Below, one piece after another: positions 22,084-30,914 of a DNA stretch of 64,000 nucleotides. The first letter of the stretch is position 1. Each line of letters begins with the position of its first letter. Location of the stretch: assembly GCF_000013205.1 (NCBI RefSeq), contig NC_007775.1:1-64000 (forward strand). Direction: 5' to 3'. The position numbers and the translations under genes are program-made. Source of the stretch: Synechococcus sp. JA-3-3Ab. Its GTDB lineage: Bacteria; Cyanobacteriota; Cyanobacteriia; Thermostichales; Thermostichaceae. The notes beneath the pieces were generated by a model. It worked only from the letters and a program-made list of their open reading frames with translations, was not told the origin of the DNA and searched no databases.

Positions 22084-23175
22084 CTAGACATGGAAACGGA
22101 AGAGCATCACATCTCCTTCCTGAACCACGTAGTCTTTGCCCTCGCTGCGCACCAAGCCCTTTTCTCGGGCGGCACTCAGGGATCCCGCTGCCACTAGGTC
22201 CTCATATGCTATCGTTTCCGCCCGGATAAAGCCCCGCTCAAAATCCGAGTGAATGACCCCCGCTGCCTGAGGAGCAGTGGCACCGGCAGGGATTGTCCAG
22301 GCGCGGGTTTCTTTGGGGCCGGAAGTAAAGTAGGTGCGCAGGCCCAGCAGCTCGTAGGTGGCGCGGATCAAAGATTTCAGCCCCCCTTCTTTCACCCCCA
22401 GCGAGTCTAGATAAGCCTGTCGCTCTGCAGGCGGCAGCTCCACCAATTCCGCCTCCACCTGGGCTGAGACCACCACCACACGCGCCCCTTCTGCCTGGGC
22501 CACTTGCCGCACCTGCTCTACCCAGTCGTTGCCAGTGGCTAGCTCCGTTTCTGCCACGTTGGCGGCATAGATCACCTTCTTGCGGGTGAGCAGCCCTAGC
22601 CCTTTGATGGAGGCCTCCTCTTCTGGGCTGAGGGGCACCAGGCGGGCCGGCTTGCCCTCGTCCAAAGCGGCCTGCAGCTTCTCCAGGGCCTGCAGCTCTA
22701 CTTGAGCCGTTTTGTCGGACTTGGCCTGTTTGCGCACCCGTTCTAAGCGCCGCTCGATCTGGGCCAGATCCGCCAGGGCCAGCTCCAGGTTAATCACGCC
22801 CATGTCTCGCACCGGATCCACGGAGCCGGCCACATGCACGATGTTCTCATCTTTGAAGCAGCGCACCACATGTACGATGGCGTCCACCTGGCGGATGTGG
22901 GAGAGAAATTGGTTGCCCAGCCCCTCGCCTTTGCTGGCGCCGGCCACCAGGCCAGCAATGTCAACAAACTCAATCTGGGCGGGGACGATTGCCGCCGAGC
23001 CGCTGATCTTGGCCAGCACCTGCAGGCGTTCATCCGGCACTGCCACCCGTCCTATGTTGGGCTCAATGGTGCAAAAAGGGAAGTTGGCCGCCTCGGCCTT
23101 GGCATTTTCGCAGAGGGCGTTAAATAGAGTCGATTTGCCCACATTGGGCAGGCCAACAATTCCAGCTCTGAGCAT
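22084..23175 (-). CDS. ychF: Ribosome-binding ATPase YchF
   Basis: YchF is an Obg-family nucleotidase that binds the ribosome and prefers ATP. The protein has the P-loop GLPNVGKSTLF at residues 6-16, switch element DIAGLV near 73, a coiled-coil insertion near 135-165 and the C-terminal TGS domain near 280-360, ending DVMLFRFHV. The expected NxxE G4 is replaced, as usual for YchF. Length 363 is typical. Confidence 0.94.
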   Translation of the reverse strand: MLRAGIVGLPNVGKSTLFNALCENAKAEAANFPFCTIEPNIGRVAVPDERLQVLAKISGSAAIVPAQIEFVDIAGLVAGASKGEGLGNQFLSHIRQVDAIVHVVRCFKDENIVHVAGSVDPVRDMGVINLELALADLAQIERRLERVRKQAKSDKTAQVELQALEKLQAALDEGKPARLVPLSPEEEASIKGLGLLTRKKVIYAANVAETELATGNDWVEQVRQVAQAEGARVVVVSAQVEAELVELPPAERQAYLDSLGVKEGGLKSLIRATYELLGLRTYFTSGPKETRAWTIPAGATAPQAAGVIHSDFERGFIRAETIAYEDLVAAGSLSAAREKGLVRSEGKDYVVQEGDVMLFRFHV

Positions 23176-23328
23176 CGAGATCGCGGAAGAAAAACTAGGG
23201 TAATGGAAAGGGATCCGTTGCGAAACTTTAAGGTCGCTATTTTGACGTTAGCATTTGTCGCCTCTGGCTGCTGCGTTTACCAAGAGGGCGGCTCTGCGGC
23301 AAGCTGGGCAAGGTTTTTGGAGTTGCCC

Positions 23329-24723
23329 TCAGACCCGCTCCAAAAAGGCCACCCCCTCTACATGGCCTGTTTGGGGAAAGAAGTCGGCCGCTCGCCATTG
23401 GGTTAGGCGGTAGGATCCCTCGGCCATGAGAATTTGCAGGTCGCGCGCCAAGGTGGCAGGGTGACAGCTAATGTAGACAAGGCGCTGGGGTTGTCGCTGC
23501 TTTAGGATCTCGAGTACCTGCCGCTCGCAGCCGCGCCGCGGCGGATCCAACACCACAATATCGGCAGGAGGCAGAGTTGGCAAAACCGTTTCCACTGCGC
23601 CCTGGAAAAATTGGGCCGAGGGGATGCCGTTGAACTGGGCATTGTAGCGGGCCTGGGCCACCGCCGCCGGCAGGACTTCCACCCCTATCGCCCGTTTGGC
23701 CCGCCGGGCCAAGAGCAGGGTTAGGGTGCCGATGCCGCAGTAGGCGTCCAGGACGATCTCCTCGCCGCGCAGCTGGAGCTGATCCACTATCCAGGTAAAA
23801 AAGGCCTCCGCCTGCTCCGTGTTGACTTGAAAGAAGGAGGTGCTGTCAATCCAAAAGGAAAGACCGGCCAATTCTTCCCGCAGGGATCCCCGCCCGGCAA
23901 TCACCTCCGTTTGCGGGCCAAAGATGGTGTTGGTGCGGGCCGGGTTGAGGTTGAGACAAACCCCCACCAGGTCGGGGTAGCACTGCATCCAGCGCTTGGC
24001 CCACCTTTCTAGGTGGGGCAGGTCGCGGCTGCAACTGACCAAGGTGAGGAGCACCTCGCGGGTGCGGCGACCAATGCGCAAGCCCAAGTGACGCAGATGG
24101 CCCTGGTGGCGGCTTTCGTCGTAGACGCTCCAGCCGGCCTCCTGCAGATCCCGCTTAATTTCCCGCAAGAACACATCCAGCCGCTCGTCCTGCACAGGGC
24201 ACTGGTTGAGGTTCACCAGGCGGTGGCTGCCCGGTCGGTAGTAGCCCATGCGCAGCGGCTGGCCCTCTGCTTTGGCAATGGGGTAGGTGACCTTATTGCG
24301 GTAGCGCAGCGGCTGCGGGGATCCCAAAATCGGGACAGGCTCCGGCAGAGTAAGACCGCCAATTCGTTCCAGCGCATCCCTGAGGATCTGCTGCTTGGTA
24401 ACCAATTGCTGAGCGTAGCTGACGTGCTGCCACTGACAGCCACCGCACTTGTCCGCCACAATGCAGGCCGGCCGCACCCGCTGCGGCGAGGGAGCTATGA
24501 GGGAGCGAATTCGCCCGACCAGATAGTTGCGCTTGATCTCAGTTATCTGAGCCACCACGCGATCCCCTGGCACCGCTTGGGCGACAAACACCACCCGACC
24601 CCGCCCGTGGCCAAGCGTATGGGCAATGCCATCGCCCTCAGGGGTTAGGTCGGTGATCTCCAGGGATAGGAGATCCCCCGGCTTGATGGGATCAGGGGCC
24701 AGAGAAGGGATTGGCTGCTCCAT
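23329..24723 (-). CDS. rlmD: 23S rRNA (uracil-5-)-methyltransferase RlmD/RumA type
   Basis: The protein is a class I methyltransferase that forms 5-methyluridine in 23S rRNA. The N-terminal TRAM domain (residues 15-75) is followed by iron-sulfur ligands in CIVADKCGGC (first Cys near residue 87). Motif I is DAYCGIGTLTLLLA near residue 315, and the catalytic Cys-containing DPPRRGC and ISCHPATLARDL are near 390-430. Length 464. The 67-residue frame overlapping it on the other strand is judged spurious. Confidence 0.92.
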   Translation of the reverse strand: MEQPIPSLAPDPIKPGDLLSLEITDLTPEGDGIAHTLGHGRGRVVFVAQAVPGDRVVAQITEIKRNYLVGRIRSLIAPSPQRVRPACIVADKCGGCQWQHVSYAQQLVTKQQILRDALERIGGLTLPEPVPILGSPQPLRYRNKVTYPIAKAEGQPLRMGYYRPGSHRLVNLNQCPVQDERLDVFLREIKRDLQEAGWSVYDESRHQGHLRHLGLRIGRRTREVLLTLVSCSRDLPHLERWAKRWMQCYPDLVGVCLNLNPARTNTIFGPQTEVIAGRGSLREELAGLSFWIDSTSFFQVNTEQAEAFFTWIVDQLQLRGEEIVLDAYCGIGTLTLLLARRAKRAIGVEVLPAAVAQARYNAQFNGIPSAQFFQGAVETVLPTLPPADIVVLDPPRRGCERQVLEILKQRQPQRLVYISCHPATLARDLQILMAEGSYRLTQWRAADFFPQTGHVEGVAFLERV

Positions 24724-24910
24724 GGAAAAAGGTGGTTGACGTTCTCCCCAGCCCTATTCGCGCAAGCGGGACAGAGTCCTCAGGGCGGGGCCTGCGCCGC
24801 CAAAGTTTTGGTCAATCGAAATCGGGTGAGACCATCCAAAGCTAAACTCGATACGTAAGAAAATCCGGCAACCGAAACAGAGTAATCCCAGAAAACCCAA
24901 GGGAGGAACT

Positions 24911-26209
24911 CTATTGTGGCATTGACCGGGGTGCCTGGGGATCCGCCGGAACCCTCTTTGCCTGGCTGCAGCGGAGCTCGAGGCTGGCCCCCCAAGCTGC
25001 GCCCAAGAGCAAGGTGATCAACAGGTGAAGGCGGCCATCCAAGATCACCACATCCAAAAGCCCCGCAGCAAAAAACGCCGTCAAGGCCAGTAAAACTCCC
25101 AAGAGGATCTCGTCTTGGGAGCAACGCCAGGCTCGCCAGCCCCGCGCCAAGATCCAACCCCAAAGGGCCAAGTAGCCCAGCAGCAGAGGGATCCCGCCTT
25201 CTGCCGCCAGATGGAGGTACAAGTTGTGGCAGTGGCCCAGCAGCTCTGGCGGATCCTGGGCATTGTAGAGGGCAGGAAAGCTCTGCCAGCCCCAGCCGGT
25301 CAGGGGCCGCTCCCACACCATCTGCAGGGCAAAGCGCCAGGCATCGAGGCGGTTGGCCGTCGAGCTGAAATAGGGGGCCTGGGGGTCAAAGGTGTCTGCC
25401 AACCGGCTCCAGATCAAGGAAGGGACAACCGCCCGCCAGCCGGGCCAGTCCAAAGCAGCGGCCAAGCCGGCTAATCCCAAGCCGGCCAGGAAGGCGAGCC
25501 CCCACCAGCAGCGCCGCAGGGCCAGCCCAATCAGTAGCGCCAGCCCCCCTGCCCCCCAGCCGTTGCGGGAGGCTGTCAGCAGCAACAGCAGGGATCCTAA
25601 CCCCAGCAGCGCCGCCAGCCCTGCTCTGGTGGGGTGAGATTGAGTTGCCCCCCACAGCCCCGCCGCCAAGCCCAGATGGATCACAAGATAAATGGCCAGG
25701 AGATTGGGGGAGGTGAAGGCTGCCGCCGGGCGCTCCCCACCGGCCACGCCCGTAATCCAGAGCGGCCCCAAGAAGAGATGCCCCTGCCACCCCCACAGCA
25801 CTTCTCCCCAGCCCAAGAGCAGCATCAGGCCACTGCCCAGCACCAACACCTGCGCCAGGCAGCGGCGGCTGAGGGGATCCCTCAGCGCTGCAGCAAAGGC
25901 CGGCAGCATCAGGAGAAAAGGCCAGTAGTTGAACATCCCCGGCAAGCTCAGCCGCCAGTCCTCCCCCAGCAGCGCTGTCACCACCACCGCCAGGCTCAGC
26001 AGGCCCGCCAGCCAAAAGCCGGGATCCCGCCGGATTTGCTGCCAGTAGCGGCCATAGCTTTGCACCGTCCCCACCACCGCCAGCAACAGACTAGGGGCCA
26101 GGTTGACCGGGATCAGCGCCGCCGAGCCCAACAGCCAGCCCTGGAGCTGCCAAGGCCGGGGGGACGGCGGCAGGTCTTTAGAGGCAACTGAGGCAGAAAA
26201 ATTACTCAT
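24911..26209 (-). CDS. O-antigen ligase-family membrane protein
   Basis: The 432-residue protein has about 10-12 transmembrane segments and the family's large periplasmic loop near residues 260-330. The segment WERPLTGWGWQSFPALYN and the following HCHNLYLHLAAEGG, with the conserved His-Asn, match the Wzy/WaaL O-antigen ligase group. It may ligate glycans or polymerise exopolysaccharide. The ATG at 26209 was chosen because its upstream neighbour ends there; the two overlap by 8 bases. Confidence 0.8.
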   Translation of the reverse strand: MSNFSASVASKDLPPSPRPWQLQGWLLGSAALIPVNLAPSLLLAVVGTVQSYGRYWQQIRRDPGFWLAGLLSLAVVVTALLGEDWRLSLPGMFNYWPFLLMLPAFAAALRDPLSRRCLAQVLVLGSGLMLLLGWGEVLWGWQGHLFLGPLWITGVAGGERPAAAFTSPNLLAIYLVIHLGLAAGLWGATQSHPTRAGLAALLGLGSLLLLLTASRNGWGAGGLALLIGLALRRCWWGLAFLAGLGLAGLAAALDWPGWRAVVPSLIWSRLADTFDPQAPYFSSTANRLDAWRFALQMVWERPLTGWGWQSFPALYNAQDPPELLGHCHNLYLHLAAEGGIPLLLGYLALWGWILARGWRAWRCSQDEILLGVLLALTAFFAAGLLDVVILDGRLHLLITLLLGAAWGASLELRCSQAKRVPADPQAPRSMPQ

Positions 26210-26567
26210 CGTCGAGGGGGATCCCCGCTCGTACCCGCCCCTGGCCAAAGTAGCGGCCAAACTGCAGCTCGTACACCTCATCTTCATCTTGCGTTTCCAC
26301 CCACAGCTCGGAGCGGGCATAGCCCACGCACAGCAGCCCGTAGCCCTGCTCCTTCAGCTCCCGCGAGATCCCCATTGCCTCCGGCTGGTAGAGGGATCCC
26401 TGCCGGATCCGCACCGCACAGGTGGTGCAGGCGCCGTTGCGACAGGCAAAGGGAAGCTGGATCCCTTGGGCTTCGGCAGCCTCCAGGATGTATTGGTCGG
26501 CAGGCACCTGGATGAAGTAGTGGGCGTCTTTCTGGCGGTCGTGGATGTGAACCGGGTAGGAATGCAT
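26202..26567 (-). CDS. 2Fe-2S ferredoxin, plant type with C-terminal extension
   Basis: The 121-residue protein has the cluster-binding CRNGACTTC (Cys-x4-Cys-x2-Cys) near residue 43 and the fourth Cys in LLCVGYA near 80. The last 40 residues exceed a classical 97-residue ferredoxin, as in FdC2-type proteins. The ATG at 26567 was chosen because the frame upstream lacks family similarity. It transfers electrons to an unidentified partner. It overlaps the O-antigen ligase gene by 8 bases. Confidence 0.85.
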   Translation of the reverse strand: MHSYPVHIHDRQKDAHYFIQVPADQYILEAAEAQGIQLPFACRNGACTTCAVRIRQGSLYQPEAMGISRELKEQGYGLLCVGYARSELWVETQDEDEVYELQFGRYFGQGRVRAGIPLDDE

Positions 26568-26692
26568 GGAGAAGAAGGGCCTTTTCCCCCGATGAGGAGA
26601 CTTCTCCATGATCCCACAAGATTTGAGTGGAGTTGGGCTACTGCCCAGCTCCATAGGATAAGCTGAAGGCAGGGCCCCCAGGAGAGCAGCCT

Positions 26693-27145
26693 ATGCTAGA
26701 AACTCCCAATTCCCCCATGCCCTCAGTGGAAAAACTGCCAGCTACCTTCTCGGCTGAAGTTTTTAACAAGCTCATCGAGAGCAATACTGAAACTCGTCCC
26801 TGGGGCAGCTTTACGGTGCTGGACGAGGGCCCCGGCTACAAGATCAAGCGGATTGTGGTGCTGCCCAAGCATCGCCTCAGCCTGCAGATGCACTACCACC
26901 GCAGCGAACACTGGATCGTCGTGGCCGGCACCGCCAAAGTGACCTGCGGCAATGAAGAGCGGCTGATCACCACCAACCAGTCCACCTACGTGCCCCCCTG
27001 CACCAAGCACCGCCTGGAAAACCCCGGCGTCATCCCCCTGGTGATCATCGAAGTGCAAAACGGCCAGTACCTGGGCGAAGACGACATTATCCGCTTCAGC
27101 GACGACTACGCCCGCGCCGACAGCGGGCAGTCGACCTCATCCTGA
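26693..27145 (+). CDS. Cupin, mannose-6-phosphate isomerase type II domain
   Basis: The 150-residue protein is a single cupin barrel with ETRPWGSFTVLDEGPGY near residue 33 and the metal-binding motif LQMHYHRSEHWIVVAGTAKV near 63. The C-terminal PPCTKHRLENPG supplies the last His. It corresponds to the isomerase domain found alone or fused to mannose-1-phosphate guanylyltransferase, supplying GDP-mannose precursors. Start ATG at 26693; ATG eight codons further is possible. Confidence 0.86.
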   Translation: MLETPNSPMPSVEKLPATFSAEVFNKLIESNTETRPWGSFTVLDEGPGYKIKRIVVLPKHRLSLQMHYHRSEHWIVVAGTAKVTCGNEERLITTNQSTYVPPCTKHRLENPGVIPLVIIEVQNGQYLGEDDIIRFSDDYARADSGQSTSS

Positions 27146-27152
27146 GCCCGTC

Positions 27153-29534
27153 CTAGAAGGGGAAAACGGTCATCAGCAGCAAGGCGGCCATCAAGCCCAG
27201 CGCCACCTGCACCGCCTGTCCAAAGGCCGGATGGCTGGTCACCACTTCGCCATAGCGGCTCTGGAAGCGGGACAGATCCAGGTAGGGAGCTATCCCCCGC
27301 CGGAACCATCCCACCACCGTCCCTTCTTGACCCACCAGCCTGCCTGCCCGGCTGGCCCCAAACAGGAAGTTGCCCAGCGGCCCAAACCGAGAAACATAGC
27401 GCAAGAAAATCATCCCCGTCTCATCCTGGAACTTGAGATCGGAGCCGAAGCGATAGCCCGCATCCCCCCGCCCGATCACCCGCCCCTCTAGCTGCATCGG
27501 CAAGCCGCGCAAGGGGCTGGCGTAGGGGTTGCTCATGGCCTTCAACACCGTCAATGCCGGCGGGTTTTCCAAGCTGGGGTACATCACCGTCATCTTCAGC
27601 AGCAGGCCCAAGCTGGCTCCCGCCAGAACCAGGCCGGCAAACATGCCGTAAGACCCCGCCTGCAGAGCGGGGATCCCAAGCACCATCCCCAAGATCGCCC
27701 CCAGCCACTCGGCGTTTAACAAAACCACGTCCAGAAGAAAATTGCCGTAGAGCTGCTGGCGGTTGAGCTGCTTGCCCTGGGCCACCACGCTGGCCATGTC
27801 GAACTCCACCGGCAGATCCAGTTGTTCGGCATAGGTGCCCAGCGCCCGCACCCGCTTGCCGGTGAGGGGATGGGTGGAGTTCAGCTCCATCCACCCGGCC
27901 CAAGGGTTAAACAGATCCCACAAAAACACCCTGCCCACCTGGCTGGGATCCGCGGCCACCCGGTAGGCTGTCCCCGCCATCACCGCCGCCTTGGCATCGT
28001 AGATCCCCAAGGCCCGTGTGCCTTCCAGCAGGCGAGCGCTGCGCTGTCGGGTTTCCTCATCCTGTTGCCGCTCCCCTTCTTGCACAATGCCAAAGGCTAT
28101 TTTCACCAGAGCCCGCGAGAGGGCATTGGGGTTGCCGGTGATTTCGGCGGCAAAGTGATCGGCAAAGTACTCCCGCACCCGCGACAGGTACAGCACCAAG
28201 TAGGAGCCGGCCACGTAGAAAAAGTAGGCGACCAGAGCCAAGGAACCTATGTTTTTGCCCCCTCTGCGGTCTCGGCGCGTGTCGCGCAGGTAGACGTAGA
28301 GGAGGTAGAGAATCTGCACCAACGTGGAAGCCAGGGTCATGACAGCAAAATCCCAGTGGATCACATGCCCCAGCTCGTGGGCATAGACCGTGGCCACCTC
28401 CTCATCTTCCAAGTAGGTGAACAACCCTTCGCTGACGACGATGCGGGCCGTATCCGGCAGGCTGCCATAGGTAAAAGCAGTAGGGTTTTGGTCGCGGATC
28501 AAGCCCAGCTTCGGCTGCTTCAGCTTGTACTGGCGACAGACGCGGGCGATCACCTCCGCGCTCTCTGGGCTGCGACGCCCAATTTCCGCCAAGCTCACCC
28601 ACTGGGTGCTGTAGAGGCTGTGCTGGATCCAGTCCATCAACCAGGGAGACAAAAAGAAAATGAGGGCGTTGAAGGCCAGGGTGAGCAGAACGGCGGAAAG
28701 AAAAGAGCCAAAAGAGAACCCCCCTTCCAAGGTGCCGAAAACGGCCAGGGCCAACACAAACACCATGCCGAACAACAGGCTCAGGGTCACGCCGGCGGCC
28801 AGAGTGAGGTTGCCAGCAAAGCTGGCCAAAACCAGCGAGACCCCTGTCTGAGGAGCGCGGTACCGGCGTCGGGTCTGACCGGTTCTGAGATTGGAGGTGG
28901 CGGGATCCAAGTCGGCCAAGGCGCGGCTGGGGTTGAAGCAATAGCGGCTCAGCCAAACGCTCAACAGGCGCAGCTCGTGGGGATTGAGGCTTTTCAAGGG
29001 CTCTAGCCACAGGGCCGCATCCACCGACAGCATTGCCGTCGAGACAGCACCGGGGTTGCGGAACAAGGTGGGCAACAGGGGCAGCACTTCTTCCTTTTGC
29101 CCAGCGGTGAGGTTATGAAAACCCAAGACCGCCTGGCGCACCACGCTGGAGGGTTGAGGCAGGTCAGCGGTGAGCAACTGGCGGTCTTGGACAAAGCAAT
29201 AGCGGCTGAGATCTGGACTGTCGGCGGGATCCCCCCTGCCCGTCGCCGCTTCCGGAGCCAGCCTCACCTGAGTTTTCCAGTTGGCCTGCTGTTGGCCGAT
29301 GGGGCGGCTGTAGAGAGCCAAGCGCTTGACTTGGGGATAGCGGCTGGGAATTGCCTTCTGGAACCAGGCCGTCAGCCTCTCATGGTCGAGAGCAACGTGA
29401 GCAGGGTGGTTGATCATGATCACCAAAGCGTAATCCCCAGGACTGCTTTGGAGGGGCTGGGCCTTCACCTGAACTCTCAGACGCAGGTCTGCCAGAGCTT
29501 GCTCTAGCCACTGCGCCAATTCCTGCTCGTTCAT
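27153..29534 (-). CDS. M48-family membrane zinc metalloprotease
   Basis: A 793-residue protein with a soluble N-terminal half (residues 1-230) and transmembrane helices near 245-300. The zinc motif HELGH (VYAHELGHVIHWD) is near residue 383, with further helices around 400-440. A conserved Glu lies in VREYFADHFAAEI near 460. The C-terminal 200 residues contain two membrane-spanning stretches and a beta-rich domain. It resembles HtpX/Ste24-type proteases but is unusually long. Role in membrane protein quality control is inferred. Confidence 0.85.
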   Translation of the reverse strand: MNEQELAQWLEQALADLRLRVQVKAQPLQSSPGDYALVIMINHPAHVALDHERLTAWFQKAIPSRYPQVKRLALYSRPIGQQQANWKTQVRLAPEAATGRGDPADSPDLSRYCFVQDRQLLTADLPQPSSVVRQAVLGFHNLTAGQKEEVLPLLPTLFRNPGAVSTAMLSVDAALWLEPLKSLNPHELRLLSVWLSRYCFNPSRALADLDPATSNLRTGQTRRRYRAPQTGVSLVLASFAGNLTLAAGVTLSLLFGMVFVLALAVFGTLEGGFSFGSFLSAVLLTLAFNALIFFLSPWLMDWIQHSLYSTQWVSLAEIGRRSPESAEVIARVCRQYKLKQPKLGLIRDQNPTAFTYGSLPDTARIVVSEGLFTYLEDEEVATVYAHELGHVIHWDFAVMTLASTLVQILYLLYVYLRDTRRDRRGGKNIGSLALVAYFFYVAGSYLVLYLSRVREYFADHFAAEITGNPNALSRALVKIAFGIVQEGERQQDEETRQRSARLLEGTRALGIYDAKAAVMAGTAYRVAADPSQVGRVFLWDLFNPWAGWMELNSTHPLTGKRVRALGTYAEQLDLPVEFDMASVVAQGKQLNRQQLYGNFLLDVVLLNAEWLGAILGMVLGIPALQAGSYGMFAGLVLAGASLGLLLKMTVMYPSLENPPALTVLKAMSNPYASPLRGLPMQLEGRVIGRGDAGYRFGSDLKFQDETGMIFLRYVSRFGPLGNFLFGASRAGRLVGQEGTVVGWFRRGIAPYLDLSRFQSRYGEVVTSHPAFGQAVQVALGLMAALLLMTVFPF

Positions 29535-29714
29535 GGCCGTCTCCCGGAGGGGGTAGGGTAAGCTGAGCTATTGCTTCAATTGCCAATGGCTTTCGACTTT
29601 ACAGCGGCTATTCTGGCATTTTCTCTACCAAGGGATCCCCATCTCCCCCCAAACCCAGTACAGAACGCCCAGGGCAAGCATTTATCCAGGAGCTGAGCTG
29701 CAGAAATTGTTTGG

Positions 29715-30161
29715 CTACAAGATCGAGCGCTGTCCCTCCGGGCTGATGCCGATGATGGTGAGCTGGCAATCCAGCACTTTAAAGCCGTACTTTTCAGCCA
29801 CCTTCTGGCTGATATTCAGGATGGCGTTGTTTTTGAACTCAATGACCTTGTTGGTCTTGATGCACACCAAATGGTGGTGGTGGTGGGGGGCCGGCTGGTT
29901 GATCTCGTAATGCTTGTGGCCTTCGGTCAGTTCCAGCTCGCGCAAAATGCCCATGCGCGCCATCAGCTTGACGGTGCGATAGATGGTGGAAAGGCTGATG
30001 TTGTGGCCTTCTTCCCGCAGCTTTTTGTGCAGCTCCTCGGCGCTCAGGTGAGTCCCCTCAGGCAAGTTTTGAAAGGTCTGGAGGATGATTTCCCGCTGCC
30101 GAGTGGCTCGCCAGCCTTTGGCATTTAGCTCCGCTTTGAAGGCTTCTTCCGTGTAGACCAT
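29715..30161 (-). CDS. fur: Fur-family transcriptional regulator, FurA-like
   Basis: Fur-family proteins repress iron or peroxide genes as metal-bound dimers. The 148-residue protein has a winged helix with SLSTIYRTVKLMARMGIL near residue 55, and the metal-binding HHHHH near residue 94. It is closest in text to cyanobacterial FurA (GHKHYEINQP, FKNNAIL, DCQLTI). FurA's two CxxC pairs are reduced: the first reads CIKT and the C-terminal one reads SPEG; the Cys in DCQLTI remains. The AT-rich promoter upstream may hold its own operator. Confidence 0.88.
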   Translation of the reverse strand: MVYTEEAFKAELNAKGWRATRQREIILQTFQNLPEGTHLSAEELHKKLREEGHNISLSTIYRTVKLMARMGILRELELTEGHKHYEINQPAPHHHHHLVCIKTNKVIEFKNNAILNISQKVAEKYGFKVLDCQLTIIGISPEGQRSIL

Positions 30162-30487
30162 GATGCCCCCCTCCGCTGTTGGGCAACGTCGCCGTAACAG
30201 TCAATAAGTTCTGTAATTGATAATAGCCTCATTTAAGATAGCGCCACTGACTTTCGGCTGCCAAAGGGATCCTGTTGCCTTCTTGAGAAGCAACGGCAGC
30301 GCCTGGGCCGGCAGAAGAAGGGGTGCGGGAAACCGGATCCCGCGTCTATTGGAAATGAGCTAGCCTACAGGGTATGCCCAGGTGGCCTTATAGTTCGAGT
30401 GAGTCTGGGCTAACATAACTCGGGAAAAGGCCCGCGGCATCCCGGCGGCGTTGCTAAGCGTAGTCAATACGGGAAGGGAAAACAAAG
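30162..30487. promoter_or_regulatory. Divergent intergenic region upstream of fur
   Basis: The 326 bases carry an AT-rich stretch at about 30200-30245 with GATAATAGCCTCATTTAAGA, which loosely resembles a Fur box and could hold the fur promoter and autoregulatory operator. A hairpin GTTGC/GCAAC lies near 30278-30298. No gene recognised. Confidence 0.45.
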
Positions 30488-30868
30488 ATGCGGTTTGAGC
30501 AGCCCAAAACCTATTCCATTTCTCTAACCGGCTGGGGCTTCTGGCTGGGATCCCTGGCCTTGGCAGCTTTGCTGACCCGTGTCGGGCTGGGGTGGCTGGT
30601 CGCCGGGTTGGTGGCTCTGTTGCTGTTCTTGCTCTCTCTGCCGGTGCTGGTGCTGCTGGCCTTTCGCTGGTGGGCGCGCCGCTGGATCGCCACGGATCGC
30701 TGCCCGGTGTGTGGGTCCGAGTCTCAGGCCATCGAGGGCAGCCGCTTCTTTTGCCCCAGTTGTGGCGAGCCGCTGTTTGTTGCCGATGGCCATTTTTATC
30801 GGCAAACGCCCCCCGGCACCATCGACGTGGAGCCGCTAGAAGAAAGCGGCTGGGAGTTGCCAAGCTGA
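30488..30868 (+). CDS. Small membrane protein with C-terminal zinc ribbon
   Basis: The 126-residue protein has two hydrophobic spans (about residues 15-32 and 36-60) and a soluble domain with CPVC near residue 75 and CPSC near 92, a probable zinc ribbon. Function is unknown. It is followed 46 bases later by the carboxypeptidase gene on the same strand, so the two may be cotranscribed. Confidence 0.72.
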   Translation: MRFEQPKTYSISLTGWGFWLGSLALAALLTRVGLGWLVAGLVALLLFLLSLPVLVLLAFRWWARRWIATDRCPVCGSESQAIEGSRFFCPSCGEPLFVADGHFYRQTPPGTIDVEPLEESGWELPS

Positions 30869-30914
30869 GGGCTCCGCTCTGGGGGTGGGTTGGCGTTTTT
30901 AGAGGGCATTTTGG

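Noticed and set aside
23203-23406. 67-residue frame MERDPLRNFKVAILTLAF... with a lipobox-like GCC
   Set aside because: It overlaps rlmD by 78 bases on the other strand, has no ribosome site and no family similarity. It looks like a chance frame in the ychF-rlmD spacer.
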